From Bradyrhizobium sp. dw_411 (GTDB lineage: Bacteria > Pseudomonadota > Alphaproteobacteria > Rhizobiales > Xanthobacteraceae): DNA of 64,000 nucleotides. Location of the stretch: contig NZ_JAAVUY010000001.1 in NCBI RefSeq assembly GCF_018449695.1, forward strand, positions 434,001-498,000. Reading direction: 5' to 3'. The notes below the pieces were generated by a model that saw only the letters and a program-made list of their open reading frames with translations, ran no database searches and had not been told where the DNA came from. Position numbers and translations under genes: made by a program. Shown here in pieces: positions 34,369 to 45,111 of the stretch (position 1 is the first letter of the stretch; every line of letters begins with the position of its first letter).

Positions 34369-35247
34369 ATGGCTTCACTTAAAGACATGCGGGTCCGCAT
34401 CGCCTCCACCAAGGCGACGCAGAAGATCACCAAGGCCATGCAGATGGTCGCAGCGTCAAAGCTGCGCCGCGCGCAGACCGCCGCCGAGGCGGCGCGGCCT
34501 TACGCAGAAAAAATGGATGCGGTGATTTCCAATATCGCGACCTCGGCCGCCGGTTCGCCCGGCGCGCCGGTGTTGCTGGCCGGTACCGGCAAGGATCAGG
34601 CGCATCTGCTTTTGGTCTGCACCGGCGAGCGCGGCCTGTCCGGCGCTTTCAATTCGTCGATCGTGCGTCTGGCGCGTGAGCGCGCGCTGACGCTGATCAA
34701 TCAGGGCAAAGAGGTCAAATTCTTCTGCGTCGGCCGCAAGGGATTTGAACAACTGCGCCGGACCTTCGAAAAGCAGATCATCGAAAACGTCGAACTGCGT
34801 TCGGTCCGCCAGCTCGGTTTCGTCAACGCCGAAGACATCGCCAACAAAGTCATCGCGCGCTTCAATAACGGCGAATTCGACGTCTGTACGCTGTTCTATT
34901 CGCGCTTCAAGTCGGTGATCTCGCAGGTGCCGACCGCGCAGCAGGTCATTCCGCTGGTGGTGGAAGCGCCCTCCGCCAATGCCGGCCCGGCGACATCTTA
35001 CGAATATGAGCCGGAAGAGGACGAAATCCTCGACACCCTGTTGCCGCGCAATCTCGCGGTGCAGATTTTCCGCGCGCTCCTCGAAAACAACGCTTCGTTC
35101 TACGGCGCGCAGATGAGCGCGATGGATAACGCCACCCGCAACGCGGGCGACATGATCCGCAAGCAGACGCTGATCTATAACCGAACCCGTCAGGCGATGA
35201 TCACCAAGGAGCTGATTGAAATCATCTCCGGCGCCGAGGCGATCTAG
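34369..35247 (+). CDS. atpG: ATP synthase F1 subunit gamma
   Basis: Central rotor shaft of F1. 292 residues with the coiled-coil start [25 protein letters not shown] (first 20 residues to ATQK) and the C-terminal helix signature [14 protein letters not shown]...[16 protein letters not shown]. The ATG at 34369 fits family length; an upstream in-frame start would add 14 unsupported residues. Next gene is ohr, not atpD. Confidence 0.96.
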   Translation: MASLKDMRVRIASTKATQKITKAMQMVAASKLRRAQTAAEAARPYAEKMDAVISNIATSAAGSPGAPVLLAGTGKDQAHLLLVCTGERGLSGAFNSSIVRLARERALTLINQGKEVKFFCVGRKGFEQLRRTFEKQIIENVELRSVRQLGFVNAEDIANKVIARFNNGEFDVCTLFYSRFKSVISQVPTAQQVIPLVVEAPSANAGPATSYEYEPEEDEILDTLLPRNLAVQIFRALLENNASFYGAQMSAMDNATRNAGDMIRKQTLIYNRTRQAMITKELIEIISGAEAI

Positions 35248-35275
35248 CAGCAAGCATGTCAACAGGGAGCATTCC

Positions 35276-35680
35276 ATGGCTTATGTGACATCAGCGACCA
35301 CCAAGGGCGGCCGTAACGGCCGTGCGATGCTGGACAATGGCGGGTTGGCGTTGGCGATGGCTGCGCCCAAGGAAATCGGCGGCGCCGGCGATGGACACAA
35401 TCCCGAGCAGCTTTTCGCGCTGGGTTATTCGTCCTGCTATGGCCAGGCCATTCTGCTGGTCGCAAAGAAACATGGCCTCGATGGCCAGGCCGCGCGGGTA
35501 ACCTGCGAGGTGACGCTGGATCAGAAGGACGGCGGCTTCGGCCTCGCCGTTGAGTTGAAGGTAGCACTTCCTGGCGCTGACAAGGAAAAGCTCCAGCAAA
35601 TGGTTGAGGAAGCCCACACGGTCTGCCCGTACTCGAAGGCAACCAAGGGCAATATCCCGGTCAAGCTGACCGTCATTTAA
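35276..35680 (+). CDS. ohr: Organic hydroperoxide resistance protein (Ohr/OsmC family)
   Basis: Thiol peroxidase that reduces organic and lipid hydroperoxides with lipoyl or dithiol donors. 134 residues; start AYVTSATTKGGRNGRAML is Ohr-like, the catalytic Cys54 is in YSSCYGQAI and the resolving Cys117 in VCPYSKATKGNI. It lies inside the F1 cluster, 28 bases after atpG and 27 bases before atpD on the same strand, so it is probably transcribed with the ATP synthase genes. Base composition and codon use look like the neighbours, which argues for an old insertion. No adjacent ohrR is present. Confidence 0.9.
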   Translation: MAYVTSATTKGGRNGRAMLDNGGLALAMAAPKEIGGAGDGHNPEQLFALGYSSCYGQAILLVAKKHGLDGQAARVTCEVTLDQKDGGFGLAVELKVALPGADKEKLQQMVEEAHTVCPYSKATKGNIPVKLTVI

Positions 35681-37138
<1,458 letters not shown>

Positions 37139-37140
37139 GT

Positions 37141-37250
37141 CGTCACTTCGTCATTGCCGGGCAAGAGTCGTAGTGGCCCGGTAATCCATCGAAAGAAAAT
37201 TGTTGAGTGATGGGCCCGCGGGTCGGGCCCGCGGGTGACAATCGAGAGAG
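37141..37250. repeat. Palindromic intergenic element between atpD and atpC
   Basis: Left part: CGTCATTGCCGGGCAAGAG with GGCCCGGTAATCCAT; right part: GATGGGCCCGCGGG and CGGGCCCGCGGGTGACA. Both are self-complementary and resemble the elements in the sucA-sucB gap and at 62346. It lies inside the F1 gene run, so it must be read through to reach atpC. Confidence 0.6.
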
Positions 37251-37257
37251 CAAGTCC

Positions 37258-37665
37258 ATGGCCACCTTCCATTTCGATCTCGTCTCGCCCGAAAAACTCG
37301 CCTTCTCCGGCGAGGTCGATCAGGTCGACGTTCCCGGCGTCGAGGGTGATTTCGGCGTGTTGGCCGGGCATGCGCCGGTCGTCGCGGCGATCCGGCCGGG
37401 TATCCTGACCGTGTCAACGGGCGGCACCAAGCAGAAGATCATCGTGCTCGGCGGTCTGGCGGAAGTGTCGGACAAGGGCCTCACCGTGCTGGCCGATGTC
37501 GCGACCTCGCTGCAGGATCTGGACCGGACCAAATTCGCCGAACAGATTGCCGGTATGGAAGCCAAGCTCGCTGAGAAGGAAGGCTCCGAACTCGACCGCG
37601 AGGTCGAGCGGCTCGATCACTTCAAGAGCATCCAGAACGAACTCAATACAACGGCGCTGCATTAA
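37258..37665 (+). CDS. atpC: ATP synthase F1 subunit epsilon
   Basis: Rotor and regulatory subunit at the base of F1. 135 residues: N-terminal beta sandwich ([20 protein letters not shown], then [19 protein letters not shown]) and a C-terminal helical part. The ATG at 37258 is chosen, as the 17 upstream in-frame residues are coded by a repeat element. Last gene of the cluster; the downstream gene is convergent. Confidence 0.95.
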   Translation: MATFHFDLVSPEKLAFSGEVDQVDVPGVEGDFGVLAGHAPVVAAIRPGILTVSTGGTKQKIIVLGGLAEVSDKGLTVLADVATSLQDLDRTKFAEQIAGMEAKLAEKEGSELDREVERLDHFKSIQNELNTTALH

Positions 37666-37789
37666 GATTGCAAGCGCCGGCCTCAGCCCCCGGCTCTGTA
37701 AAATTTCCTGATTACGTTATTTGCGCCGGGTGTGTTTCTCGTCGCCTGCTTGAAGAACTGGCTCACTCCCCCAAACGGGACAAGCCACA

Positions 37790-38290
37790 TCACCCGGCGA
37801 ATTCAGCAAAACTCTGCGCTACCGTTTGATAGATATCGCGCCTGAACGGCACCACGAGATCGGCGACGCATTCAAGCCGCTCCCATCGCCATTGGTCGAA
37901 CTCCGGCGGCTGGCCGTTACGCGGCGTCAGCGGATCGATCTCCGTATCGGAGCCGGTAAATCGCAGCGCGAACCATTTCTGGCGCTGGCCGCGGAATTTG
38001 GCGAGCCGATGCGATGATGGTCCGTCGAAGGGCGGAAACTCATAAGTCAGCCAATCGGTTTCTCCGAGATAACCGGCGTGGGTCACGCCGGTTTCTTCCC
38101 AGAGTTCGCGCATCACGGCTTCACGCGGATTCTCGTTGGCGTCGATGCCGCCCTGCGGCATCTGCCATTCCAGGCCGGGAAGAATGATTTCCGGTCCGTC
38201 ATCCCGAAAGCGCCGTCCGATCAGGACGTGACCGGAGACGTTGAACAGCGCGATCCCGACATTGGGGCGGTAGGGTTTATTGTCTGACAA
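37790..38290 (-). CDS. rppH: Nudix hydrolase, RNA pyrophosphohydrolase RppH-like (copy 1)
   Basis: Removes pyrophosphate from the 5' end of mRNA or cleaves dinucleoside polyphosphates. 166 residues with a full Nudix box from residue 43: GGIDANENPREAVMRELW then EETGV, satisfying GX5EX7REUXEEXGU. RppH-type N-terminus PYRPNVGIALFN and YEFP...[10 protein letters not shown]. The start is a TTG three bases after the stop of the neighbouring paralogue. The two genes form a tandem pair; which one is the physiological RppH cannot be told. Confidence 0.88.
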   Translation of the reverse strand: MSDNKPYRPNVGIALFNVSGHVLIGRRFRDDGPEIILPGLEWQMPQGGIDANENPREAVMRELWEETGVTHAGYLGETDWLTYEFPPFDGPSSHRLAKFRGQRQKWFALRFTGSDTEIDPLTPRNGQPPEFDQWRWERLECVADLVVPFRRDIYQTVAQSFAEFAG

Positions 38291-38293
38291 GAA

Positions 38294-38797
38294 TTAACTG
38301 CCCGCGAGCTTCGCGAATTCCTTCACCACACGTTCATAGACCGGGCGCTTGAACGGAACGATCAGGTCGGGGAGATTTTTCATCGGCTCCCAGCGCCAGT
38401 TGACGAACTCGGCCTTGTGTCCGCCGCCGGGGCTGGCGACATTGATCTCGCTATCCTTGCCGGTAAAGCGAACCGCGAACCATTTCTGCCGCTGGCCGCG
38501 GTAGCGGCCCTTCCAGGCACGGCCGGCAACGGTGCGCGGGATGTCATAGATCAGCCAGTCGGCAACCTCGCCGAGCTTCTCCACCGAGCGGACGCTGGTT
38601 TCCTCATAGAGCTCGCGCTTCGCCGCGGCCCAGGTGTCTTCGCCGGGATCGACGCCGCCTTGCGGCATTTGCCAGACATGGGTGTCGTCGACATGTTCGA
38701 CGCCACCGGCGCGGCGACCGATGAAGACCAGCCCCGCTGCGTTGATCAGCATCATGCCGACGCATGTTCGATAGGGCAGGTCTTCGTAACGCGGCAT
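38294..38797 (-). CDS. rppH: Nudix hydrolase, RNA pyrophosphohydrolase RppH-like (copy 2)
   Basis: 167-residue paralogue of the next gene. N-terminus [22 protein letters not shown] is the classic RppH/IalA start, the Nudix box reads [20 protein letters not shown] then TSV, with Ser in place of the final Gly of the consensus, a change known in alphaproteobacterial members. [14 protein letters not shown] follows. Upstream partner of the tandem; start is ATG. Confidence 0.9.
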   Translation of the reverse strand: MPRYEDLPYRTCVGMMLINAAGLVFIGRRAGGVEHVDDTHVWQMPQGGVDPGEDTWAAAKRELYEETSVRSVEKLGEVADWLIYDIPRTVAGRAWKGRYRGQRQKWFAVRFTGKDSEINVASPGGGHKAEFVNWRWEPMKNLPDLIVPFKRPVYERVVKEFAKLAGS

Positions 38798-38873
38798 TCC
38801 GTCAAAGCCTCTTGCAGTTACGCCGGCGGACTGGTCTGGCGGGTTTCTGGAAAGTCGTGCCGCCCCAATTGCC

Positions 38874-40085
38874 TTAGCCCGATTTTGATTTCAGCATCGC
38901 GGTTGTCAATGGCACAAGCATGATGCCATGGCTTTCGAGCGCCTTGATCCATACGCTAATCCGCTCGATCGAAATCGGCAACGCCGAGGCGGTGCCGACC
39001 GCGACGCCGCGTTCCCGGGCCAGATTCTCAAGTTTTGCCAGCGCCCGGTCGATTTCCACCGCGGTCGGCACCGCATCGATGCTGAAATCGCCCTTGGCGA
39101 ACGGCATTGCCTGGGCGGCAGCCAAGGAGGGGGCGACGCTGCGTGGCGCCTGCCCGTCGTCGAAATAGCCGAGCCCGCGCTTGGCGGCTTCGCGGATCAG
39201 CGGCTGCATTACCGCGTCGGTGACGACGAAGCGCGCGCCCATGAAATTGGCGATCCCAGCATAGCCCTGGAAACGGCTAAGATGCCAGGTGAGCCGGTCC
39301 AGATTCTGTTCCGCCGGCAGTGTCGTCAGCAGGGTTTGCGGGCCGGGGTCATTGTCGGGATAATCGAACGGCTCCATCGGAATCTGCAGCAGGATCTCGT
39401 GGCGCTGTGCCCGCGCCCGCTCAGCCAGCTTGGTGGGGTCCGCGCCATAGGGCGTGAACGCCAAGGTCACCGCGGGTGGCAGTTTCACGATAGCCTCGGC
39501 GGTCTTGGCGGCGCCGATGCCAAGCCCTTCGACCACGATCGAGACCACCGGCATCCGGGCCGCCTTGGTGCGGTCGGCGTCGGCGGCATAGACGGTGAAC
39601 GGTTTCAGTCCATCAGCGGCGACCGGGATCATGCCATAGCGTGATTTTTCGAGCAGGCGCGGATCGATCCCAGCCATCATGGCGGGCGGCGCGTCAGCTT
39701 CGGCTTTTTCCGACCCCGGGCCGTCGCCCGGTCCGATCGCGACGTCATGCCGCGCGCCGCTGGAACCGTCGATGATGGTGACGGTTTTCTGTTCGGACGG
39801 TGTGGCCTGCTTGGCCGCCGGTTTTGCGCTGGACTCAGAAGCCGTCGCGGGCGCCGCGGCCATTTTTTCTTCTGTCGGCGCCGACGGCGTGATGGCGATG
39901 CGCGTCATCGGCTCGCCGCCGAACGGGTTCTCGCCGAAGATGGCAAAACCCGCGAAGGTAGCCAGAAACAGCCCGAGCAGCACGGCGAGGGCCTGCATAC
40001 CCGTAAAGGGCAGCCGAAACCGGCGCTTCCGGCGCACCGTTGTCTGTCCAAGCGGCGTGCTCAGATCGTCGGCCGTCTCTGCCAT
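38874..40085 (-). CDS. Divergent polysaccharide deacetylase family protein (YibQ-like)
   Basis: 403 residues. A cytoplasmic start, one membrane anchor at about residues 27-49, a low-complexity Ala/Lys/Ser linker (about 60-130), then the divergent deacetylase domain from about residue 170 ([64 protein letters not shown]). The classical metal triad of NodB deacetylases is not obvious, in line with the divergent (YibQ/DUF610) family. Position beside envC-like and ctpA genes, as in other proteobacteria, suggests a cell-wall role; this is inference. Confidence 0.85.
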   Translation of the reverse strand: MAETADDLSTPLGQTTVRRKRRFRLPFTGMQALAVLLGLFLATFAGFAIFGENPFGGEPMTRIAITPSAPTEEKMAAAPATASESSAKPAAKQATPSEQKTVTIIDGSSGARHDVAIGPGDGPGSEKAEADAPPAMMAGIDPRLLEKSRYGMIPVAADGLKPFTVYAADADRTKAARMPVVSIVVEGLGIGAAKTAEAIVKLPPAVTLAFTPYGADPTKLAERARAQRHEILLQIPMEPFDYPDNDPGPQTLLTTLPAEQNLDRLTWHLSRFQGYAGIANFMGARFVVTDAVMQPLIREAAKRGLGYFDDGQAPRSVAPSLAAAQAMPFAKGDFSIDAVPTAVEIDRALAKLENLARERGVAVGTASALPISIERISVWIKALESHGIMLVPLTTAMLKSKSG

Positions 40086-40224
40086 CAGTCTCCCCGAATC
40101 AACGGGGACGACGATACCACGGCGGGGCGAATCCTTGGCAGTACGGCCGGCAGTGGATACGGCCTTGTCGGGGACCCCGCAAAAGCCGCTTCAGGTGCGG
40201 TTTCGGTATACGGAACCCGGCAAC

Positions 40225-40253
40225 AAAAAGGGCGGCCCGAAGGCCGCCCTTTT
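40225..40253 (-). terminator. Intrinsic terminator after ctpA
   Basis: Twelve-base-pair stem (40226-40237 with 40242-40253, four-base loop) followed on the minus strand by a T-run at 40229-40225. It is 23 bases beyond the ctpA stop and separates it from the deacetylase gene. Confidence 0.85.
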
Positions 40254-40275
40254 CACAGAATCCAGCGAAATTAAA

Positions 40276-41652
40276 TCAGTTCGCTTTTTCGGTGGCCGGC
40301 TTGTCGACCGCGGCCTTGTCGCCAGTCGCCGGAGCGACCGCAGGCGTGGTCGTGTTGGCGGCGGTGGACTTGATGCCGTGAAGCAGATCGTTTGCCATCT
40401 TCAGGGCCTTGTCGTCCTTGGCGTCCGGCGGCACGTAGGATTGCGAACCGGTCTTCTCGTCGCCGTCGTTCTTCAAATGACCGCGCAGCGAAGCTTCGCC
40501 CTTGGTGTCGGTACGGGACTTCAACTCGTCGGGCACATCCTGCAGCACTTCGATATCGGGAACGATGCCCTTGGCCTGGATCGACTTGCCCGACGGCGTG
40601 AAGTAGCGCGCCGTCGTCAGCCGCAGCGCGCCGTTGCCGGAGCCGAGCGGAATGATGGTCTGCACCGAGCCCTTGCCGAACGAGCGCGTGCCGACCAGCG
40701 TGGCACGCTTATGGTCCTGCAGCGCGCCGGCGACGATTTCGGACGCTGATGCCGAGCCGCCGTTGATCAGAACGATCACCGGTTTGCCCTTGGTCAGATC
40801 GCCGGGATGTGCGGCGCGGCGCTGGGTTTCCTCAGCGTTACGTCCGCGGGTCGAAACGATTTCACCGCGCTCGAGGAAGGTGTCGGAAACCGTCACCGCC
40901 TCTTCCAGCAAGCCGCCGGGATTGTTGCGCAGATCGATGATGTAGCCCTTCAGCTTGTCGCCGATCTGGGTGCTCAGATTGCCGATTTCCCGCTTCAGGC
41001 CTTCGGTGGTCTGCTCGTTGAAGGTGGTGATGCGGATATAGGCGATATCGTCGCCTTCGACATGCGCGCGCACCGAGCGGACCCGGATGTTGTCGCGCAC
41101 CAGCGTGACATCGATCGGATTATCCTGGCCCTTGCGGATGATCTTCAGCTTGATCTTGGTGTTGACCGGGCCGCGCATCTTTTCGACGGCCTGGTTGAGG
41201 GTGAGACCCTGCACCGCTTCGTCGTCGAGATTGGTGATGATGTCATTGGCCATGATGCCGGCCTTCGACGCCGGGGTATCGTCGATCGGCGACACCACCT
41301 TGATCAAACCGTCTTCCATCGTGACTTCGATGCCGAGGCCGCCGAACTCGCCGCGGGTCTGCACCTGCATGTCGCGGAAGCTCTTGGCGTCCATATAGCT
41401 GGAATGCGGATCGAGACCGCTCAGCATGCCGCTGATCGCGGATTCGACGAGCTTGCTGTCGTCCGGCTTCTCGACATAGTCGCTGCGCACCCGCTCGAAC
41501 ACATCGCCGAACAGATTGAGCTGGCGATAGGTGTCCGAGGTGGCGGCACGCGCACTCGATCCCATCATCACCGAACGTGGCTGGGTTACGAACAGCGTCA
41601 GTGCCGCGCCAGTGGCGGCGCTAAGGAGAATTACAGAAGTCTTGCGCATCAT
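40276..41652 (-). CDS. ctpA: Carboxy-terminal processing protease CtpA (S41 family)
   Basis: Periplasmic serine protease, 458 residues. N-terminal signal anchor (VILLSAATGAALTLFV), PDZ domain at about 90-175 (GGLGIEVTMEDGLIKVVSPI), then the S41 catalytic core with nucleophile Ser in GGSASASEIVAGAL and general base Lys in GTRSFGKGSVQT. A Thr/Ala/Lys-rich C-terminal tail (about 400-458) is low complexity. Its start overlaps the stop of the EnvC-like gene by four bases, indicating coupled expression and a shared role in cell-wall hydrolase control. Confidence 0.93.
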   Translation of the reverse strand: MMRKTSVILLSAATGAALTLFVTQPRSVMMGSSARAATSDTYRQLNLFGDVFERVRSDYVEKPDDSKLVESAISGMLSGLDPHSSYMDAKSFRDMQVQTRGEFGGLGIEVTMEDGLIKVVSPIDDTPASKAGIMANDIITNLDDEAVQGLTLNQAVEKMRGPVNTKIKLKIIRKGQDNPIDVTLVRDNIRVRSVRAHVEGDDIAYIRITTFNEQTTEGLKREIGNLSTQIGDKLKGYIIDLRNNPGGLLEEAVTVSDTFLERGEIVSTRGRNAEETQRRAAHPGDLTKGKPVIVLINGGSASASEIVAGALQDHKRATLVGTRSFGKGSVQTIIPLGSGNGALRLTTARYFTPSGKSIQAKGIVPDIEVLQDVPDELKSRTDTKGEASLRGHLKNDGDEKTGSQSYVPPDAKDDKALKMANDLLHGIKSTAANTTTPAVAPATGDKAAVDKPATEKAN

Positions 41653-43031
41653 CCGCGAACCTTTTCGCCTTCATTTGCGGCCCACCATGGGCCTGGATCA
41701 ATGGGAGTGCCGTCCTTACGGAACTCGATATAGAGCACGGGCTGGCTCGCGTTGGTCGCGAGAATTGAAGCAACCTGGGACGTCGTCCCCATCGTTGCGA
41801 CCGGCTCCCCCGTAAGTACAAACTGGCCAATGTTGACCGAAATGCGCTCCATCCCGGCGATCAGCACATGATACCCGCCCCCGGCATTCAGGATCAAGAG
41901 TTGTCCGTAGCTGCGGAAGGGACCGGCGTAAACAACCCAGCCGTCACACGGGGTTGTGACCTGCGCTCCGACCCGGGTTGCCAAAGAAATGCCTTTTTCT
42001 ACGCCACCCGCACCGTCGGAACCGCCGAATTCGCGAATCCTGGTGCCGTTAACCGGCAACGCGAACAGGCCCTTGGCCGAGGCGAACGCGATGGCCGGGC
42101 TCATCCGGGCGCGGTCCTTGAGCGCTGCCAGATTGGGCTTGCCGTTGATGGTGGCCGGGGCGCCCTGCAGGTTAGCCGTGGCGGCGGCTTTCGCCGCGCT
42201 CTTGAGGTCCTGTTCCATCTTGGCGATCAGGCCCTGCAGGCTGTCGACCTGTTTCGAGAGTAAAACCGCGCGCGCGCCCTCGGCTTCGAGGTCCTTTTCG
42301 GCCGAGCTCTGCTTGCGCTGCCGCTCATCGACCAGCGCCGCGAGCCGGGTTTGGTCGTCCCGCAGCTTGTCGCGATCAACTCCGAGCCGATCGCGCTCCG
42401 AGGCGATGGTCTTGCGCAGGTCAATCAACTCGGTGAGGTCGCCGGATAGTTTTTCAGCGCGGCCGCGCAGTTCGGGCACCACGGAGCCCAACAACATGGC
42501 GGTGCGGAGCGATTGCAACGCGTCTTCCGGCCGCACCAGCAAGGCTGGGGGCGTGCGTCGTCCGGCGCGTTGCAGGGCGGCCAACACCTCGACGATTTCG
42601 GAGCGGCGCGAATCGAGCGAGCCGCGGATTTGTTGTTCGCGGCTGTCGAGTGGGCGCAGCCGCGCCTCGGCGTCGCCGATCCGGGTTTCGACACTGCGGA
42701 CCTGGGCTGCGATATCGATCAACTGCGCATTGAGTTTGCTGCGGTCCTGACCAATCGCGGCGATATCCGCTTTGAGTTTTTGCTGGAGATCCGCAGCATT
42801 TTTTTGCTGAGTTCGGGCGGCCTCGAGTTCCTGCTCGCGCTGCTTGATGGCATCGGGGGAAGCGGCCGATGCCTGCGGCGTTGCTTCGGCGACCTGTGCT
42901 GTCGCAGGCAACAGGCTCATCCCGGCAAAACTCGCTGATAACAGCGCGATGGAAAGGGGAATGCGGACCGAAGCAAGCTGACCGCGGCGGGCGGTGTCGG
43001 GGTGGCCAGGAGGTTTCCGCGCTGACAGCAT
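41649..43031 (-). CDS. EnvC-like murein hydrolase activator (degenerate M23 domain)
   Basis: 460 residues. Signal peptide ending near TAQVAEA (about residue 48), two long coiled-coil segments (about 60-300, rich in Gln/Arg/Leu) and a C-terminal LytM/M23 fold (about 330-455: GISLATRVGAQVTTPCDGWV, GYHVLIAGMERISVNIGQ). Catalytic metal ligands are missing: the HxH motif reads YHVLIAG and the Asp position is not evident. This is the pattern of EnvC, which activates amidases rather than cutting itself. Overlaps ctpA by four bases. Confidence 0.87.
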   Translation of the reverse strand: MLSARKPPGHPDTARRGQLASVRIPLSIALLSASFAGMSLLPATAQVAEATPQASAASPDAIKQREQELEAARTQQKNAADLQQKLKADIAAIGQDRSKLNAQLIDIAAQVRSVETRIGDAEARLRPLDSREQQIRGSLDSRRSEIVEVLAALQRAGRRTPPALLVRPEDALQSLRTAMLLGSVVPELRGRAEKLSGDLTELIDLRKTIASERDRLGVDRDKLRDDQTRLAALVDERQRKQSSAEKDLEAEGARAVLLSKQVDSLQGLIAKMEQDLKSAAKAAATANLQGAPATINGKPNLAALKDRARMSPAIAFASAKGLFALPVNGTRIREFGGSDGAGGVEKGISLATRVGAQVTTPCDGWVVYAGPFRSYGQLLILNAGGGYHVLIAGMERISVNIGQFVLTGEPVATMGTTSQVASILATNASQPVLYIEFRKDGTPIDPGPWWAANEGEKVRG

Positions 43032-43083
43032 CAGGTCCGAATCAGTGCTTTTGCACTTGGGTTAGTAGTTGGAGTTACCCGCG

Positions 43084-43566
43084 CTAGGCGCGGTGATAGG
43101 GGTGCCCCGACAAAATGGTCGCGGCCCGGTAAATCTGTTCGAGAAGCATGACGCGAACCATTTGGTGCGGCCAGGTCGCCGAGCCGAACGCGATTCTGAG
43201 CTTTGCCATGCGCCGCAAATCGGGCGAAAGTCCGTCCGCGCCGCCAATTGTGAAAATTGTGTTGGCCACCTGTTCGTCCCGCCAGCGGCCAAGATGCCTT
43301 GCAAAGGTGGCGCTGTCGACATTGTCGCCGCGCTCATCAAGTGCCACCAGCACGGATTTCGCCGGGATTGCGGCCGAAATCGCCGCGGCTTCCTCGGTCA
43401 TCCGGGTGGCCGCGTCGCGGGATCGGCTTTCAGGAATTTCCGTAATATCGAGGCCGCGAAAGCCCAGCTTGCGGCCGATGTCGTCGAATCGCTCACGGTA
43501 GCGCTCGGCCAGTTCCCGTTCCGGACCCTGCTTCAGCCGGCCGATTGAGATGACGATGAGGCGCAT
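43084..43566 (-). CDS. rlmH: 23S rRNA pseudouridine(1915)-N3-methyltransferase RlmH
   Basis: SPOUT methyltransferase acting on pseudouridine 1915 of 23S rRNA. 160 residues, start MRLIVISIGRLKQGPERELAERY to KQGPE, SAM-knot region FTIGGADGLSPDLRR, and the C-terminal RVMLLEQIYRAATILSGHPYHR motif. Family length is about 155. It is downstream of rsfS, a common pair in bacteria (rsfS-rlmH). Confidence 0.95.
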   Translation of the reverse strand: MRLIVISIGRLKQGPERELAERYRERFDDIGRKLGFRGLDITEIPESRSRDAATRMTEEAAAISAAIPAKSVLVALDERGDNVDSATFARHLGRWRDEQVANTIFTIGGADGLSPDLRRMAKLRIAFGSATWPHQMVRVMLLEQIYRAATILSGHPYHRA

Positions 43567-43623
43567 GCTCGATCAACAAAGGGAGGCGGCAAATTGGCCG
43601 CGTTTAAATTGCACGCATCCTCT

Positions 43624-43649
43624 CCGCAAAAGCCACTCCGCTTTTGCGG
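43624..43649. repeat. Perfect hairpin between rlmH and rsfS
   Basis: CCGCAAAAGC at 43624-43633 pairs with GCTTTTGCGG at 43640-43649 around a six-base loop. No U-tract on either strand. It may be a mRNA processing or stabilising hairpin between the two genes or a mobile palindromic unit. Confidence 0.45.
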
Positions 43650-43701
43650 CATGCGCGCTGCACCCCTGCATGCGCTCAACCGATTTACATCGGCCGGATC
43701 G

Positions 43702-44175
43702 TCAGACCGCCTTCACCGCCGCCGGTCCCTGAGTCCACATTCGCTCAAGATTGTAGAACTCACGCACTTCGGGTCTGAACACGTGCACGACCACATCGCC
43801 GGAATCGATCAACACCCAGTCGCAATTGGGCAAGCCCTCGACATGGATGCTTTTGATGCCGTTTTCCTTGAGGCCCTTGGCGACATTCTCCGCGATCGCG
43901 CCGACGTGCCGGTTGGCCCGGCCCGACGTGACGATCATGTAGTCGGAAAATGCAGATTTGCCGCGAAGGTCGATGGTGACCGTTTCTTCCGCCTTCATAT
44001 CTTCGAGGCGGGAGAGGATCATATTCAGGGTCTTGTCGGCGTCGGGTTGCGCCTTCAAGGCCGCAGTTTTCGTCGATGTTTTACGCTTACCAGATTCCTT
44101 GGCAGGTGCCTTGATCTCAGCGGCCGCTTTGACTTTAGCGGCTTTGGGAACCTTCGGTAAAACAGACTTGGACAA
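43702..44175 (-). CDS. rsfS: Ribosome silencing factor RsfS
   Basis: Binds ribosomal protein L14 and blocks subunit joining under starvation. 157 residues: a Lys/Ala-rich N-terminal extension of about 48 residues not found in the shorter E. coli protein, then the RsfS domain with VTIDLRGKSAFSDYMIVTSG, HVGAIAENVAKGLKENG, DWVLIDSGDVVVHVF and REFYNLERMW. The start is a TTG; no ATG in frame precedes the conserved domain, so the true N-terminus is uncertain. Confidence 0.93.
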   Translation of the reverse strand: MSKSVLPKVPKAAKVKAAAEIKAPAKESGKRKTSTKTAALKAQPDADKTLNMILSRLEDMKAEETVTIDLRGKSAFSDYMIVTSGRANRHVGAIAENVAKGLKENGIKSIHVEGLPNCDWVLIDSGDVVVHVFRPEVREFYNLERMWTQGPAAVKAV

Positions 44176-44393
44176 TACAGATGTGGCCAGGGACCATTCC
44201 TTTCACTGTATCGCGAACGCCGAATCCTAGGCGCCCGCCAACCATACTATGCATGTGGGGTTAATGGTTTCAATATCCAGTACCCCGTTTCCGAAGCTCG
44301 CGATCCTTTACGGCTGCATCCCCACACGAACCTCGGAGACAATGGGGATGCAGATAATCTACAGGTAAATTGATGCCTGCCGGCGCCATCCTG

Positions 44394-45053
44394 TTACTTT
44401 GTCCTCCAGCTACCGTCCTGGTTCCGAAGGCCGGTCGATGACAGGCTCAGTTTCATGCCGGTGAGAAAGACCCAGGCGGGCGCGCGCTGGTCCGCCAGTC
44501 GGCCGGCCTGATTTTCAGGCAACCGGTAGCGCGCGAGGGCCTGCGCAGCGGGCGCGGCCAAGGCGCGAAAACTTTGTGGCGGTCGGTCGATCACAGCGAT
44601 CGGCACCTCGGAAGCGATGCGCCGCCAGTTTTGCCAGCGGTGGAACTGCGCCAGATTATCCGCGCCCATGATCCAGACAAAGCGCAGGCCGGAAGCGCGG
44701 CGTCGCAGATATTCAATGGTGTCAACAGTGTAGCGCGTTCCGATGACGGATTCGAGACAACTGACATCGATGCGCGGATCATTGGCCACGCGTTGCGCGG
44801 CCTCGGCGCGCTCGTCGAGATCGCGCAAGGCGCCGCCATCCTTGAGCGGATTGCCGGGGGTTACCAGCCACCACACGCGATCGAGCTTCAGCCGCTTGAT
44901 CGCAAACAGGCTGATGGCGCGGTGCGCGTCATGCGGCGGATTGAAGGAACCGCCGAGCAGGCCGATACGCATGCCGTTGGTATAAAGCGGGATCTCTGAA
45001 GCAACTGAATGCAACGCGACGGAAGCTGGCTTCAACGGCGCCACCGCATGCAC
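44394..45053 (-). CDS. nadD: Nicotinate-nucleotide adenylyltransferase NadD
   Basis: Makes nicotinic acid adenine dinucleotide in NAD synthesis. 219 residues from a GTG start at 45053; a second candidate start is the ATG at 44972 ([10 protein letters not shown]). Nucleotidyltransferase motif [15 protein letters not shown], in which the usual HxGH reads HDAH as in related Rhizobiales; then [21 protein letters not shown] and the C-terminal ISSTxxR-like [10 protein letters not shown] 218-base gap to rsfS downstream shows no gene. Confidence 0.93.
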   Translation of the reverse strand: MHAVAPLKPASVALHSVASEIPLYTNGMRIGLLGGSFNPPHDAHRAISLFAIKRLKLDRVWWLVTPGNPLKDGGALRDLDERAEAAQRVANDPRIDVSCLESVIGTRYTVDTIEYLRRRASGLRFVWIMGADNLAQFHRWQNWRRIASEVPIAVIDRPPQSFRALAAPAAQALARYRLPENQAGRLADQRAPAWVFLTGMKLSLSSTGLRNQDGSWRTK

Positions 45054-45111
45054 AAACCGGAATCGTTCCGCTGTCGTGAGATCGGGCGTTCGCTTGAAAA
45101 CATGCAGGCGC

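Noticed and set aside
37258..38290. Possible terminator between atpC and the Nudix gene (GCCGGCCTCAGCCCCCGGC around 37678-37697)
   Set aside because: Stem is short and imperfect and lacks a T-run on either strand.
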